This document shows positions 1 to 11,351 of a stretch of DNA of 11,351 nt, one piece after another. Positions within the stretch are counted from its first letter, which is position 1. Every line of letters starts with the position of its first letter. This stretch comes from Pseudomonadota bacterium (GTDB taxonomy: Bacteria; Pseudomonadota; Alphaproteobacteria; Rhizobiales; Hyphomicrobiaceae): contig QGVC01000089.1 of assembly GCA_003242645.1 (NCBI GenBank), positions 1 through 11,351 of the forward strand, written 5' to 3'. The position numbers and the translations under genes were made by a program. The notes below the pieces were generated by a model. That model was not told where the DNA came from, ran no database searches, and worked only from the letters and a program-made list of their open reading frames with translations.

Positions 1-161
1 TGTCTCTGCCTGAGGGGACGGAGATGGTGATGCCTGGGGACAACGTTCAGTTGTCGGTTGAGCTGATCACGCCGATAGCGATGGAGGAGCGTCAGCGTTT
101 TGCGATCCGCGAGGGCGGCCGGACGGTCGGCGCTGGCGTGGTGACGAAGATCATCGAGTAA
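1..161 (+). CDS. tuf: Elongation factor Tu, C-terminal fragment (5' end outside window)
   Basis: EF-Tu is the GTPase that delivers aminoacyl-tRNA to the ribosome. Only the last 52 codons are present, in the frame beginning at base 3 and ending at TAA 159-161. They cover the end of beta-barrel domain 3, including the family hallmarks [28 protein letters not shown] and a terminal Ile-Ile-Glu. The GTPase domain lies outside the window. The residues after PIAMEE read Arg-Gln-Arg-Phe, where most EF-Tu proteins have Gly/Lys-Leu-Arg-Phe. One isoleucine is encoded by ATA (bases 87-89), which is unexpected in a very highly expressed gene of a GC-rich genome. tuf upstream of tRNA-Trp and secE is the usual order in this group. 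The gene is often duplicated, so this copy may have a near-identical sister elsewhere in the genome. Confidence 0.97.
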   Translation, partial: SLPEGTEMVMPGDNVQLSVELITPIAMEERQRFAIREGGRTVGAGVVTKIIE

Positions 162-218
162 CAGGCAAGGGCCAGAGATACGGGCGGCTGCGGCGCCGCG
201 GCGCGGTCCGTGCTCTTT

Positions 219-255
219 GCGGGGCTTGTCAAGAAAAAAATGTGACAAGCCCCGC
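219..255 (+). terminator. Perfect 13-bp hairpin downstream of tuf, no U-tract
   Basis: Arms 219-231 and 243-255 are exact reverse complements (GCGGGGCTTGTCA / TGACAAGCCCCGC) around an 11-base A-rich loop. The position, 57 bases after the tuf stop and 52 before tRNA-Trp, suits a tuf terminator or an RNA-processing element. No run of T follows the 3' arm on either strand, so it is not a classical intrinsic terminator. It may be a partial terminator, a 3'-end stabiliser, or a cleavage point between tuf mRNA and the tRNA. The structure is seen directly; the function is inferred. Confidence 0.5.
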
Positions 256-270
256 TCGATCGGTTATCTA
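242..270 (+). promoter_or_regulatory. Weak candidate promoter for tRNA-Trp-secE-nusG
   Basis: GTGACA (242-247) matches the TTGACA -35 consensus at 5 of 6 bases. After a 17-base spacer comes TATCTA (265-270), a poor -10 element. Initiation would fall near base 277, about 30 bases before the tRNA. The -35 element lies inside the 3' arm of the preceding hairpin. The -10 match is weak and alphaproteobacterial promoters are variable, so this is only a candidate. Read-through from tuf is an equally reasonable source of transcription. Confidence 0.22.
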
Positions 271-307
271 GAGCGTTCGCGAAGGCCGGACTCTGGCAGC
301 AAGCTCT

Positions 308-383
308 AGGGGTGTAGCTCAATTGGCAGAGCGTCGGTCTCCAAAACCGAAGGCTGGGGGTTCGAGACCCTCCACCCCTGCCA
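308..383 (+). tRNA. tRNA-Trp (anticodon CCA)
   Basis: A complete 76-base cloverleaf is visible. The acceptor stem pairs AGGGGTG (308-314) with CACCCCT (373-379), followed by discriminator G380 and an encoded CCA at 381-383. The D stem is GCTC/GAGC (317-320 with 329-332). The anticodon stem is TCGGT/ACCGA (334-338 with 346-350), with loop CTCCAAA and anticodon CCA at 341-343, which reads UGG. The T arm contains GGTTCGAGACC. A discriminator G and a CCA anticodon are typical bacterial tRNA-Trp features. The gene lies between tuf and secE and is probably cut out of a longer transcript. Confidence 0.97.
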
Positions 384-495
384 TTTTGTACATCAATAAC
401 TTGGCCTGTGACGCAATCTCGGCGGCGCAGGGTGTTGTCAACAGCGGGGCGCTCTCGGCGGGGCGCGGGTCACGAGACCCGGAGAATCGGCAGTA

Positions 496-693
496 ATGGC
501 GAAGTACAATCCGTTCCAGTTCATCCAGGAAGTGCGCCAGGAGGTCTCCAAAGTCACTTGGCCTGGGCGCAAAGAGGTTTGGGTTACCACGGCGGCCGTT
601 CTCGTGATGGTCGCGCTGGCAGCCATCTTCTTCCTGATCACGGATCAGATCCTGGGCTGGCTGGTCAGCCTCGTCCTCGGGTTCAACCGCTAA
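496..693 (+). CDS. secE: Protein translocase subunit SecE
   Basis: SecE is the small essential subunit that clamps SecY in the SecYEG channel of the inner membrane. The 65-residue protein is the short form, with one membrane span, found in most bacteria; the E. coli protein has three. It begins with an amphipathic surface helix (about residues 6-26) carrying the signature Val-Thr-Trp-Pro. A membrane segment follows at about residues 29-55, rich in Val, Ala, Leu and Ile. ATG 496 is preceded by GGAG at 481-484, a rather long 11-base spacing, and a small hairpin GGGTC/GACCC (467-480) sits just before that ribosome binding site. The 112-base stretch after the tRNA holds no other gene. nusG follows 63 bases later, as is usual for the secE-nusG pair. 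Confidence 0.97.
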   Translation: MAKYNPFQFIQEVRQEVSKVTWPGRKEVWVTTAAVLVMVALAAIFFLITDQILGWLVSLVLGFNR

Positions 694-756
694 GCGGCGG
701 AGCGTGGTCTGCCGAAGGTGCGCGAGAGCAGCTCATAATCGCAGGATCGAAGTCGA

Positions 757-1290
757 ATGGCGAAGCGTTGGTACATCGTACACGCTTATACCAATTTCGA
801 GCGCAAGGTGGCTGACGCCATTCGCGAGCGCGCGCGGCAGGCGGGGCTAGAACATCTGATTGAGGATATCGTCGTCCCAACCGAGGAGGTGACGGAGGTT
901 CGGCGCGGCCGCAAGGTCGTCGCGGAGCGCAAGTTCCTCCCGGGATATGTGCTCATCAAGGCCGACTTGACCGACCAGGTGTTCCACCTGATCCGCAATA
1001 CGCCGAAGGTGACAGGGTTCCTTGGCGCCGAGCACAAGCCGGTGCCGATTTCCGATGAGGAGGCGGCGCGCATCTTGCGTCAGGTGAGAGAGGGCGTCGA
1101 GCGGCCGAAGCCGTCGGTCACTTTCGAGATCGGCGAGATGGTGCGGGTGGCCGATGGACCTTTCGCCTCCTTCTCGGGCTCGGTCGAGGAGGTGGACGAG
1201 GAGCGTTCGCGTCTCAAGGTGGCCGTCTCGATCTTCGGCCGCCCCACCCCTGTAGAGCTCGAGTTTGGGCAAGTGGAGAAGATCAGCTGA
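757..1290 (+). CDS. nusG: Transcription termination/antitermination factor NusG
   Basis: NusG binds RNA polymerase at the beta' clamp helices, suppresses pausing, and links the polymerase to Rho or to ribosomal protein S10. The 177-residue protein has the NGN domain at about residues 4-112, with Trp-Tyr-Ile-Val, the VPTEEV motif, and the FLPGYVL strand. A linker follows, then a KOW domain at about residues 126-177 with DGPF, VEEVD and the loop [12 protein letters not shown]. Phe160 corresponds to E. coli Phe165, which contacts S10 and Rho. The length is normal for the family, without inserts. ATG 757 follows an AGGA at 743-746. The gene is co-directional with secE and is followed by the rplK leader. 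Confidence 0.98.
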   Translation: MAKRWYIVHAYTNFERKVADAIRERARQAGLEHLIEDIVVPTEEVTEVRRGRKVVAERKFLPGYVLIKADLTDQVFHLIRNTPKVTGFLGAEHKPVPISDEEAARILRQVREGVERPKPSVTFEIGEMVRVADGPFASFSGSVEEVDEERSRLKVAVSIFGRPTPVELEFGQVEKIS

Positions 1291-1316
1291 CGTGGAGGCG
1301 GCTGTTTCGAAGGAAT

Positions 1317-1333
1317 CCGGCCCACAAGGCCGG
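1317..1333 (+). other. Stem-loop in nusG-rplK spacer
   Basis: CCGGCC (1317-1322) and GGCCGG (1328-1333) pair around CACAA, forming a 6-bp all-GC hairpin 26 bases after the nusG stop. No T-tract follows, so intrinsic termination is unlikely. It may be part of the rplK leader fold or a pause or processing element. Function is unknown. Confidence 0.4.
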
Positions 1334-1370
1334 TGGAAGCGCGGCACGGCGTTGTCCGCTGGGCCGCATC

Positions 1371-1406
1371 GTTGCGGGAGGGCAAGCCAGCCCGTTGACC
1401 GCTAAC
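1371..1406 (+). promoter_or_regulatory. Putative ribosomal protein L1 autoregulatory site in rplK leader
   Basis: The leader RNA can fold into a stem with an asymmetric internal loop. GTT/AAC (1371-1373 with 1404-1406) and GCGG/CCGC (1374-1377 with 1399-1402) form the outer helix, with T1403 bulged. GGGC/GCCC (1380-1383 with 1390-1393) forms the inner helix, capped by AAGCCA. The internal loop has GA on the left and GTTGA on the right. The GGGAGG sequence resembles the L1-binding stalk of 23S rRNA. In bacteria, L1 represses its own rplK-rplA mRNA by binding an rRNA-like structure before rplK. The fold is read directly from the sequence; L1 binding is inferred from position and resemblance. 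The site lies 44 bases before the rplK start. Confidence 0.55.
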
Positions 1407-1412
1407 CCAGGA

Positions 1413-1425
1413 GGGGCTTCGCCCC
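1413..1425 (+). other. Small GC hairpin just before rplK ribosome binding site
   Basis: GGGGC (1413-1417) pairs with GCCCC (1421-1425) around TTC. It lies between the putative L1 site and the AGAGGA ribosome binding site at 1438-1443, so it may stack on the L1 element or isolate the binding site. This is inferred from position only. Confidence 0.35.
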
Positions 1426-1449
1426 ACTCTGTGGCTAAGAGGACACTAT

Positions 1450-1878
1450 ATGGCGAAAAAAATCGAGGGTTACATCAATTTGCAGGTTCCGGCGGGTAAG
1501 GCCAACCCATCACCGCCGATCGGTCCCGCGCTTGGTCAGCGCGGGGTCAACATCATGGAATTCTGCAAGGCGTTCAACGCCAAGACCAAGGACATGGAGC
1601 CGGACACTCCGATTCCGGTGAAGATTACCGTTTATTCGGACCGCTCCTTTACATTCGAAATGCGCTCGCCGCCCGCCACCTGGTACCTGAAGAAGGCGGC
1701 AAAGATCACTTCCGGGTCCAAGGAGCCGGGCCGCTCCATCGTCGGCACCGTCACCATGGCGCAGGTACGGGAGATTGCCAAGGAGAAGATGAAGGATCTC
1801 AACACCGACGATCTTGAGCAGGCCGCGAAGATTATCGCCGGCTCCGCGCGGTCGATGGGGCTTCAGGTGGTGGAGTGA
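1450..1878 (+). CDS. rplK: 50S ribosomal protein L11
   Basis: L11 forms the GTPase-associated centre of the 50S subunit with 23S rRNA and L10, and it senses uncharged tRNA for the stringent response through RelA/SpoT-type enzymes. The 142-residue protein shows the proline-rich N-terminal domain with [17 protein letters not shown] at about residues 14-30, the site affected by thiostrepton-type drugs. The motif [11 protein letters not shown] follows. The RNA-binding C-terminal domain ends with the typical Ala-Arg-Ser-Met-Gly-Leu. Length and sequence are ordinary. ATG 1450 is preceded by AGAGGA at 1438-1443. The stop codon is 5 bases from the rplA ATG, so the two genes are probably translationally coupled and both controlled by L1. 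Confidence 0.98.
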   Translation: MAKKIEGYINLQVPAGKANPSPPIGPALGQRGVNIMEFCKAFNAKTKDMEPDTPIPVKITVYSDRSFTFEMRSPPATWYLKKAAKITSGSKEPGRSIVGTVTMAQVREIAKEKMKDLNTDDLEQAAKIIAGSARSMGLQVVE

Positions 1879-1883
1879 CGGCC

Positions 1884-2588
1884 ATGGCGAAAGTCGGCAA
1901 GAGAATAAGAGAGGCGCGCCAGAAGGTCGATCGCAACAAGGCGTACCCGCTTGAGGAGGCGATCCGGCTGGTGAAGGCGACGGCTACGGCCAAGTTCGAC
2001 GAGACGGTCGACATCGCTGTCAATCTCGGCGTCGATCCCAAGCACGCCGATCAGGTAGTGCGCGGCGTCTGCCAGCTTCCGAACGGCTCCGGCCGGACGG
2101 TGCGGGTCGCGGTTTTCGCGCGTGGCGCCAAGGCTGACGAAGCCAAGGCTGCAGGTGCCGATATCGTCGGCGCGGAGGATCTCGCTGAGCAGGTGCAAAA
2201 AGGCGAGATCAACTTCGACCGCTGCATCGCGACGCCGGACATGATGCCTCTGGTCGGGCGGCTCGGTAAGATCCTGGGGCCGCGGGGCCTCATGCCCAAC
2301 CCGCGCGTCGGCACTGTCACGATGGATGTTGCCGAGGCCGTCAAGGCCGCCAAAGGTGGCGCCATCGAGTTCCGCGTGGAGAAGGCCGGCATCGTGCATG
2401 CGGGCGTCGGGAAGACGAGCTTCCCGGACGATAAGCTGGCCGAGAACATCCGGGCCTTCATCGATGCCGTGAACAGAGCGAAGCCGCCGGGTGCGAAGGG
2501 GACCTACCTGAAGAAGGTGGCCATCAGCTCGACGATGGGGCCGGGAGTTCGGGTCGATCACTCGACCATTGTTGGTGGCGCGCAATAG
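1884..2588 (+). CDS. rplA: 50S ribosomal protein L1
   Basis: L1 is the mobile stalk protein that helps release deacylated tRNA from the E site, and it represses its own mRNA. The 234-residue product matches the usual bacterial length. It shows MAKVGKR at the start, [15 protein letters not shown] in domain I, and [20 protein letters not shown] in the central part. The conserved GAKGTYLKK lies near the C-terminus. I chose ATG 1884 because GGAG at 1872-1875 is 8 bases upstream and the protein then begins as the family does. An in-frame GTG at 1875 overlaps the rplK stop in a GTGA and would add three residues. The early codons AGA ATA AGA (1902-1910) are rare types for such a gene and may slow early elongation. 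Confidence 0.97.
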   Translation: MAKVGKRIREARQKVDRNKAYPLEEAIRLVKATATAKFDETVDIAVNLGVDPKHADQVVRGVCQLPNGSGRTVRVAVFARGAKADEAKAAGADIVGAEDLAEQVQKGEINFDRCIATPDMMPLVGRLGKILGPRGLMPNPRVGTVTMDVAEAVKAAKGGAIEFRVEKAGIVHAGVGKTSFPDDKLAENIRAFIDAVNRAKPPGAKGTYLKKVAISSTMGPGVRVDHSTIVGGAQ

Positions 2589-2601
2589 CGAGGGGTTTGG
2601 A

Positions 2602-2640
2602 TGTGCGATCGACGGGAGATGACGGTCCGTTGGTCGCACA
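2602..2640 (+). other. Long stem-loop at start of rplA-rplJ untranslated region
   Basis: TGTGCGA (2602-2608) and TCGCACA (2634-2640) pair perfectly. ACGG (2612-2615) with CCGT (2627-2630) can extend the helix across a TCG/TGG internal loop. It begins 13 bases after the rplA stop. There is no T-tract, so a terminator is unlikely. It could protect the rplA 3' end or form the outer part of the rplJ leader. Function is unassigned. Confidence 0.45.
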
Positions 2641-2659
2641 GCAAGGAGATGAAGAGCTT

Positions 2660-2675
2660 CCGGGCGAAAGCCCGG
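2660..2675 (+). other. GAAA-tetraloop hairpin upstream of L10 leader core
   Basis: CCGGGC (2660-2665) and GCCCGG (2670-2675) enclose a GAAA (GNRA) tetraloop. The 11-base string GGCGAAAGCCC (2663-2673) recurs at 2807-2817 on the other side of the L10 leader core. GNRA loops often dock into helices, so a tertiary contact in the leader is possible. That contact is inferred. Confidence 0.5.
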
Positions 2676-2720
2676 TGGATCGAGCCGAACACTGCATATC
2701 GTGGTGGTCGGCTCAACCTG

Positions 2721-2784
2721 TCCGAGACTGCAGGTGCCGGTGCTGGCCGGCTTAATCCCGTGGGAAGGGCCTGCATAGACGGGA
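2721..2784 (+). promoter_or_regulatory. L10 leader: autoregulatory site for L10(L12) complex upstream of rplJ
   Basis: The RNA matches the known L10 leader layout. TCCG (2721-2724) with CGGG (2780-2783) forms a basal helix. A purine-rich internal loop GAGAC / TAGA follows, consistent with a kink-turn. Next comes the helix TGCAGG/CCTGCA (2729-2734 with 2770-2775). This closes a junction carrying two hairpins, GCCGG/CCGGC (2736-2740 with 2747-2751) and TCCC/GGGA (2756-2759 with 2762-2765). In other bacteria the L10-L12 complex binds this element and represses rplJ-rplL translation. The element lies about 190 bases before the rplJ start, as in other leaders of this class. The fold is visible; binding is inferred from the family. 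Confidence 0.75.
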
Positions 2785-2794
2785 GGATGAGATG

Positions 2795-2826
2795 AACCGG
2801 AACACAGGCGAAAGCCCATTCCGGTT
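2795..2826 (+). other. Hairpin with GAAA tetraloop directly after L10 leader core
   Basis: AACCGGAA (2795-2802) pairs perfectly with TTCCGGTT (2819-2826). Inside, across a small internal loop, GGC/GCC (2807-2809 with 2814-2816) is capped by GAAA. Only three T residues follow the start of the 3' arm's end, so it is not a convincing terminator. It may switch between alternative folds when L10 binds, or stabilise the leader. Function is unassigned. Confidence 0.5.
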
Positions 2827-2971
2827 TGAGCCTCTTGGGTCGCACCGTGCCGTTGTGCGCGGTTGGACAGGTCGAGCGCCGCAGGCGAAGGGCAATGTCC
2901 CGATGCCGGCGGCAGGGTGCAACCCGCGGACGATCCCCGCAAGGGGAAAGTCTGCATGATGGAGAGAGCAA
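2827..2971 (+). promoter_or_regulatory. Remaining rplJ 5' untranslated region with small hairpins near the start codon
   Basis: No gene is seen in these 145 bases. Two small hairpins are present: GGGT/ACCC (2915-2918 with 2922-2925), and TCCCC/GGGGA (2934-2938 with 2943-2947) capped by GCAA, a GNRA loop. The second ends 14 bases before the ribosome binding site GGAGAG (2961-2966). GCACC (2842-2846) could also pair at long range with GGTGC (2916-2920). These elements could pass the state of the upstream L10 leader to the rplJ start. No convincing -35/-10 pair was found here. Confidence 0.4.
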
Positions 2972-3490
2972 GTGGACAGAGCTGCAAAACGCGAGCTCGT
3001 GGCTACGTTGCACAACGTGTTCAAGGACACGGGTGTCATCGTCGTCGCCCACTATGCCGGTTTGACGGTCGCTCAGATGACTGAGCTGCGCCGCCGCGTG
3101 AAAGAGGCGGGCGGAACGGTCAAGGTGGCCAAGAACCGGCTGGCCAAGCTTGCACTCCGGGACACGGATGCCGAAGGCATCGCGGATCTGTTCAAGGGGC
3201 CGACATGCATCGCCTACTCGGCAGATCCCGTTGCGGCGGCAAAGGCAACCGTCACGTACGCCAAGGAGAACGAGAAGCTCGTGATCCTCGGCGGCGCGAT
3301 GGGCAAGACCGTGCTCGATGCTGCCGGGGTGAAAGCGCTCGCTGATCTGCCCTCGCTCGATGAACTCAGGGCGAAGCTTATCGGCCTCGTTCAGGCGCCG
3401 GCGACGAAGATCGCTCGGGTGCTCACCGAGCCGGGTGCTCAGATTGCTCGTGTTCTTCAGGCGAAGGCCACGAAGGGCGAGGCGGCATAA
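2972..3490 (+). CDS. rplJ: 50S ribosomal protein L10
   Basis: L10 anchors L12 dimers to the ribosome and forms the base of the L7/L12 stalk; with L12 bound it represses its own mRNA. The 172-residue protein starts at GTG 2972 as [10 protein letters not shown], the usual alphaproteobacterial N-terminus, with GGAGAG at 2961-2966 in front. The N-terminal rRNA/L11-binding domain includes [12 protein letters not shown] and the motif Val-Ala-Lys-Asn-Arg-Leu-Ala. The C-terminal helix, about residues 130-165, would bind L12 dimers. The nearby ATG at 2956 is in another frame and does not compete. The gene sits after a long structured leader and 73 bases before rplL. Confidence 0.97.
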   Translation: MDRAAKRELVATLHNVFKDTGVIVVAHYAGLTVAQMTELRRRVKEAGGTVKVAKNRLAKLALRDTDAEGIADLFKGPTCIAYSADPVAAAKATVTYAKENEKLVILGGAMGKTVLDAAGVKALADLPSLDELRAKLIGLVQAPATKIARVLTEPGAQIARVLQAKATKGEAA

Positions 3491-3506
3491 GGTCTGACGA
3501 AGTCAT

Positions 3507-3522
3507 CGGGCCGACGAGCCCG
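3507..3522 (+). other. Small hairpin in rplJ-rplL spacer
   Basis: CGGGC (3507-3511) and GCCCG (3518-3522) pair around CGACGA, 16 bases after the rplJ stop. It leaves the strong rplL ribosome binding site (GAAGGAAA, 3551-3558) exposed. It may help uncouple rplL translation from rplJ, since L12 is needed in several copies per L10. This role is inferred. Confidence 0.35.
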
Positions 3523-3563
3523 CCATCAACTTGGAAACAGGTTCAAACCGGAAGGAAATTACA

Positions 3564-3950
3564 ATGGCTGCTGATCTTTCGAAGATCGTCGAAGATCTCT
3601 CAAACCTCACTGTCCTCGAGGCCGCTGAGCTCGCCAAGATGCTCGAGGAGAAGTGGGGCGTATCGGCCGCTGCAGCGGCTGTTGCTGTTGCCCCGGCCGC
3701 TGGTGCTGCTGCGCCGGCTGCAGCGCCTGCCGAGGAGCAGACGGAGTTCACCGTCATCCTGAAGACGGCCGGTGACAAGAAGATCAACGTCATCAAGGAG
3801 GTCCGTGCGATCACCAATCTTGGCCTGAAGGAGGCCAAGGACCTCGTCGAGGCTGGCAACAAGCCCATCAAGGAGGGTGTGTCGAAGGAGGAGGCCGAGA
3901 AGATCAAAGCTCAGCTCGAGGCCGCAGGCGCGACCGTCGAGATCAAGTGA
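3564..3950 (+). CDS. rplL: 50S ribosomal protein L7/L12
   Basis: L7/L12 is the multi-copy stalk protein that recruits and activates translational GTPases. The 128-residue protein has the N-terminal dimerisation domain (residues about 1-33, binding L10), a flexible Ala/Pro-rich hinge (about 34-57), and the globular C-terminal domain (about 58-128). The last contains the factor-binding stretch [13 protein letters not shown] at residues 84-96. I chose ATG 3564 because GAAGGAAA (3551-3558) is a strong ribosome binding site just upstream and the family starts with Met-Ala-(Ala)-Asp-Leu. An upstream in-frame start at 3531 would add eleven atypical residues. The hinge is slightly long but normal for the group. 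A 202-base structured spacer separates it from rpoB. Confidence 0.98.
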   Translation: MAADLSKIVEDLSNLTVLEAAELAKMLEEKWGVSAAAAAVAVAPAAGAAAPAAAPAEEQTEFTVILKTAGDKKINVIKEVRAITNLGLKEAKDLVEAGNKPIKEGVSKEEAEKIKAQLEAAGATVEIK

Positions 3951-3961
3951 GGCTGCATTCT

Positions 3962-3988
3962 TCCTCCCCCCGAAACTCGGGGGGAGGA
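3962..3988 (+). promoter_or_regulatory. 12-bp GC-rich hairpin after rplL: candidate attenuator or processing site
   Basis: TCCTCCCCCCGA (3962-3973) and TCGGGGGGAGGA (3977-3988) are perfect reverse complements around AAC. The hairpin begins 12 bases after the rplL stop and is the strongest in the spacer. In E. coli the rplL-rpoB gap holds a partial terminator and an RNase III site that lower rpoB expression. This hairpin is the positional counterpart, but it lacks a U-tract, so any termination would be inefficient. It may instead be a 3'-end stabiliser for the rplL mRNA. The arms share CTCCCC/GGGGAG with two palindromes beyond rpoB. Confidence 0.5.
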
Positions 3989-4002
3989 CTGAAAATTCGG
4001 GA

Positions 4003-4060
4003 CGGTTCCCCGGAGGTTTCGGCAGAGCGGAAGCTCTGGTCCGGAGCCTCCGGCGAGCCG
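4003..4060 (+). other. Extended three-tier stem-loop in rplL-rpoB spacer
   Basis: Three nested helices are visible. CGGTT/AGCCG (4003-4007 with 4056-4060, one G-T pair) is outermost, CCGGAGG/CCTCCGG (4010-4016 with 4047-4053) lies inside it, and CAGAGC/GCTCTG (4023-4028 with 4033-4038) is innermost. The cap is GGAA, a GNRA loop. A long interrupted helix of this kind is a plausible RNase III substrate, matching the known processing site in this gap in E. coli. The pairing is visible; processing is inferred. Confidence 0.5.
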
Positions 4061-4071
4061 TTTCAAGACAC

Positions 4072-4092
4072 GCAGGGGAAGGCGGCCCCTGC
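4072..4092 (+). other. Third hairpin in rplL-rpoB spacer
   Basis: GCAGGGG (4072-4078) pairs perfectly with CCCCTGC (4086-4092) around AAGGCGG. It is followed by CAATTAGAAG, with no T-tract. Together with its neighbours it makes nearly the whole spacer double-stranded. Function is unassigned. Confidence 0.45.
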
Positions 4093-4111
4093 CAATTAGA
4101 AGCATGAAGAA

Positions 4112-4132
4112 CGCGGGACTCGTCCCCCCGCG
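4112..4132 (+). other. Hairpin just before rpoB ribosome binding site
   Basis: CGCGGG (4112-4117) and CCCGCG (4127-4132) pair around a 9-base loop, ending 9 bases before the AAGGAG ribosome binding site (4142-4147). It leaves that site free and could mark the boundary of a translation-control element. Reports of RpoB/RpoC autogenous control in other bacteria make this region of interest, but no binding motif is recognisable. Confidence 0.4.
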
Positions 4133-4152
4133 ACGAAGATCAAGGAGCGGAT

Positions 4153-11351
<7,199 letters not shown>

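Noticed and set aside
384..387. TTTT after tRNA-Trp as an intrinsic terminator
   Set aside because: Only four T residues follow, the preceding stem is the tRNA acceptor itself, and secE downstream would need separate transcription for which no clear promoter is seen.
408..815. Plus-strand frame of 135 codons overlapping secE and the start of nusG
   Set aside because: It overlaps two certain genes in another frame, and its Arg/Gly/Ser-rich product is typical of a GC-rich out-of-frame reading.
1395..1423. TTGACC (1395-1400) as a -35 box of an rplK promoter
   Set aside because: No acceptable -10 element lies 16-18 bases downstream (the sequence there is TTCGCC), and the bases are part of the putative L1-binding internal loop.
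1863..2987. Minus-strand open frame of 374 codons across rplA and the rplJ leader
   Set aside because: It overlaps rplA completely and the structured L10 leader, and its translation has no protein family character.
2601..3084. Short open frames in the rplJ leader as possible leader peptides
   Set aside because: They overlap RNA stems, are Arg-rich out-of-frame readings, and lack ribosome binding sites. The region is better explained as structured RNA.

Overview
The window is the conserved 'beta operon' neighbourhood of an alphaproteobacterium, read entirely on the + strand: tuf (3' end only), tRNA-Trp, secE, nusG, rplK, rplA, rplJ, rplL, rpoB and rpoC (5' part only). The assignment to Alphaproteobacteria rests on protein character. 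SecE is a short single-membrane-span form. RpoB is about 1,384 residues with an alphaproteobacterial-type N-terminus and a Gln-Thr-Asn in the rifampicin cluster. The genes have high GC and prefer C or G at third codon positions. The order (Hyphomicrobiales, Rhodospirillales or other) cannot be fixed from this sequence alone.

Layout. Bases 1-161 end EF-Tu. Bases 162-307 hold a strong hairpin and a weak promoter candidate ahead of tRNA-Trp (308-383). secE and nusG (496-1290) supply the translocon subunit and the transcription elongation factor. After a 159-base leader with an apparent ribosomal protein L1 target come rplK and rplA (1450-2588). A 383-base untranslated region contains a recognisable L10-type leader and several other hairpins, followed by rplJ and rplL (2972-3950). 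A 202-base spacer with four consecutive stem-loops leads to rpoB (4153-8307). A 181-base spacer with three GC-rich stem-loops leads to rpoC (from 8489), which runs off the window.

How the parts work together. The operon couples ribosome synthesis (the L11/L1 stalk base and L1 stalk, and the L10-L12 stalk) with RNA polymerase beta and beta' synthesis. Two feedback sites appear in the mRNA, one for L1 before rplK and one for L10(L12) before rplJ. The structured spacer between rplL and rpoB is where other bacteria reduce polymerase expression relative to L12 by attenuation and RNase III processing. The stem-loops here are candidates for the same job, although none has a U-tract.

No undescribed defence, mobile or biosynthetic system was found. 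The points most worth checking are the unassigned conserved-looking RNA structures in the leaders, the CTCCCC/GGGGAG palindromes flanking rpoB, and the last ~60 bases. There the rpoC reading frame stops resembling RpoC in the middle of the trigger-loop region, most likely because of sequence error at a contig end.
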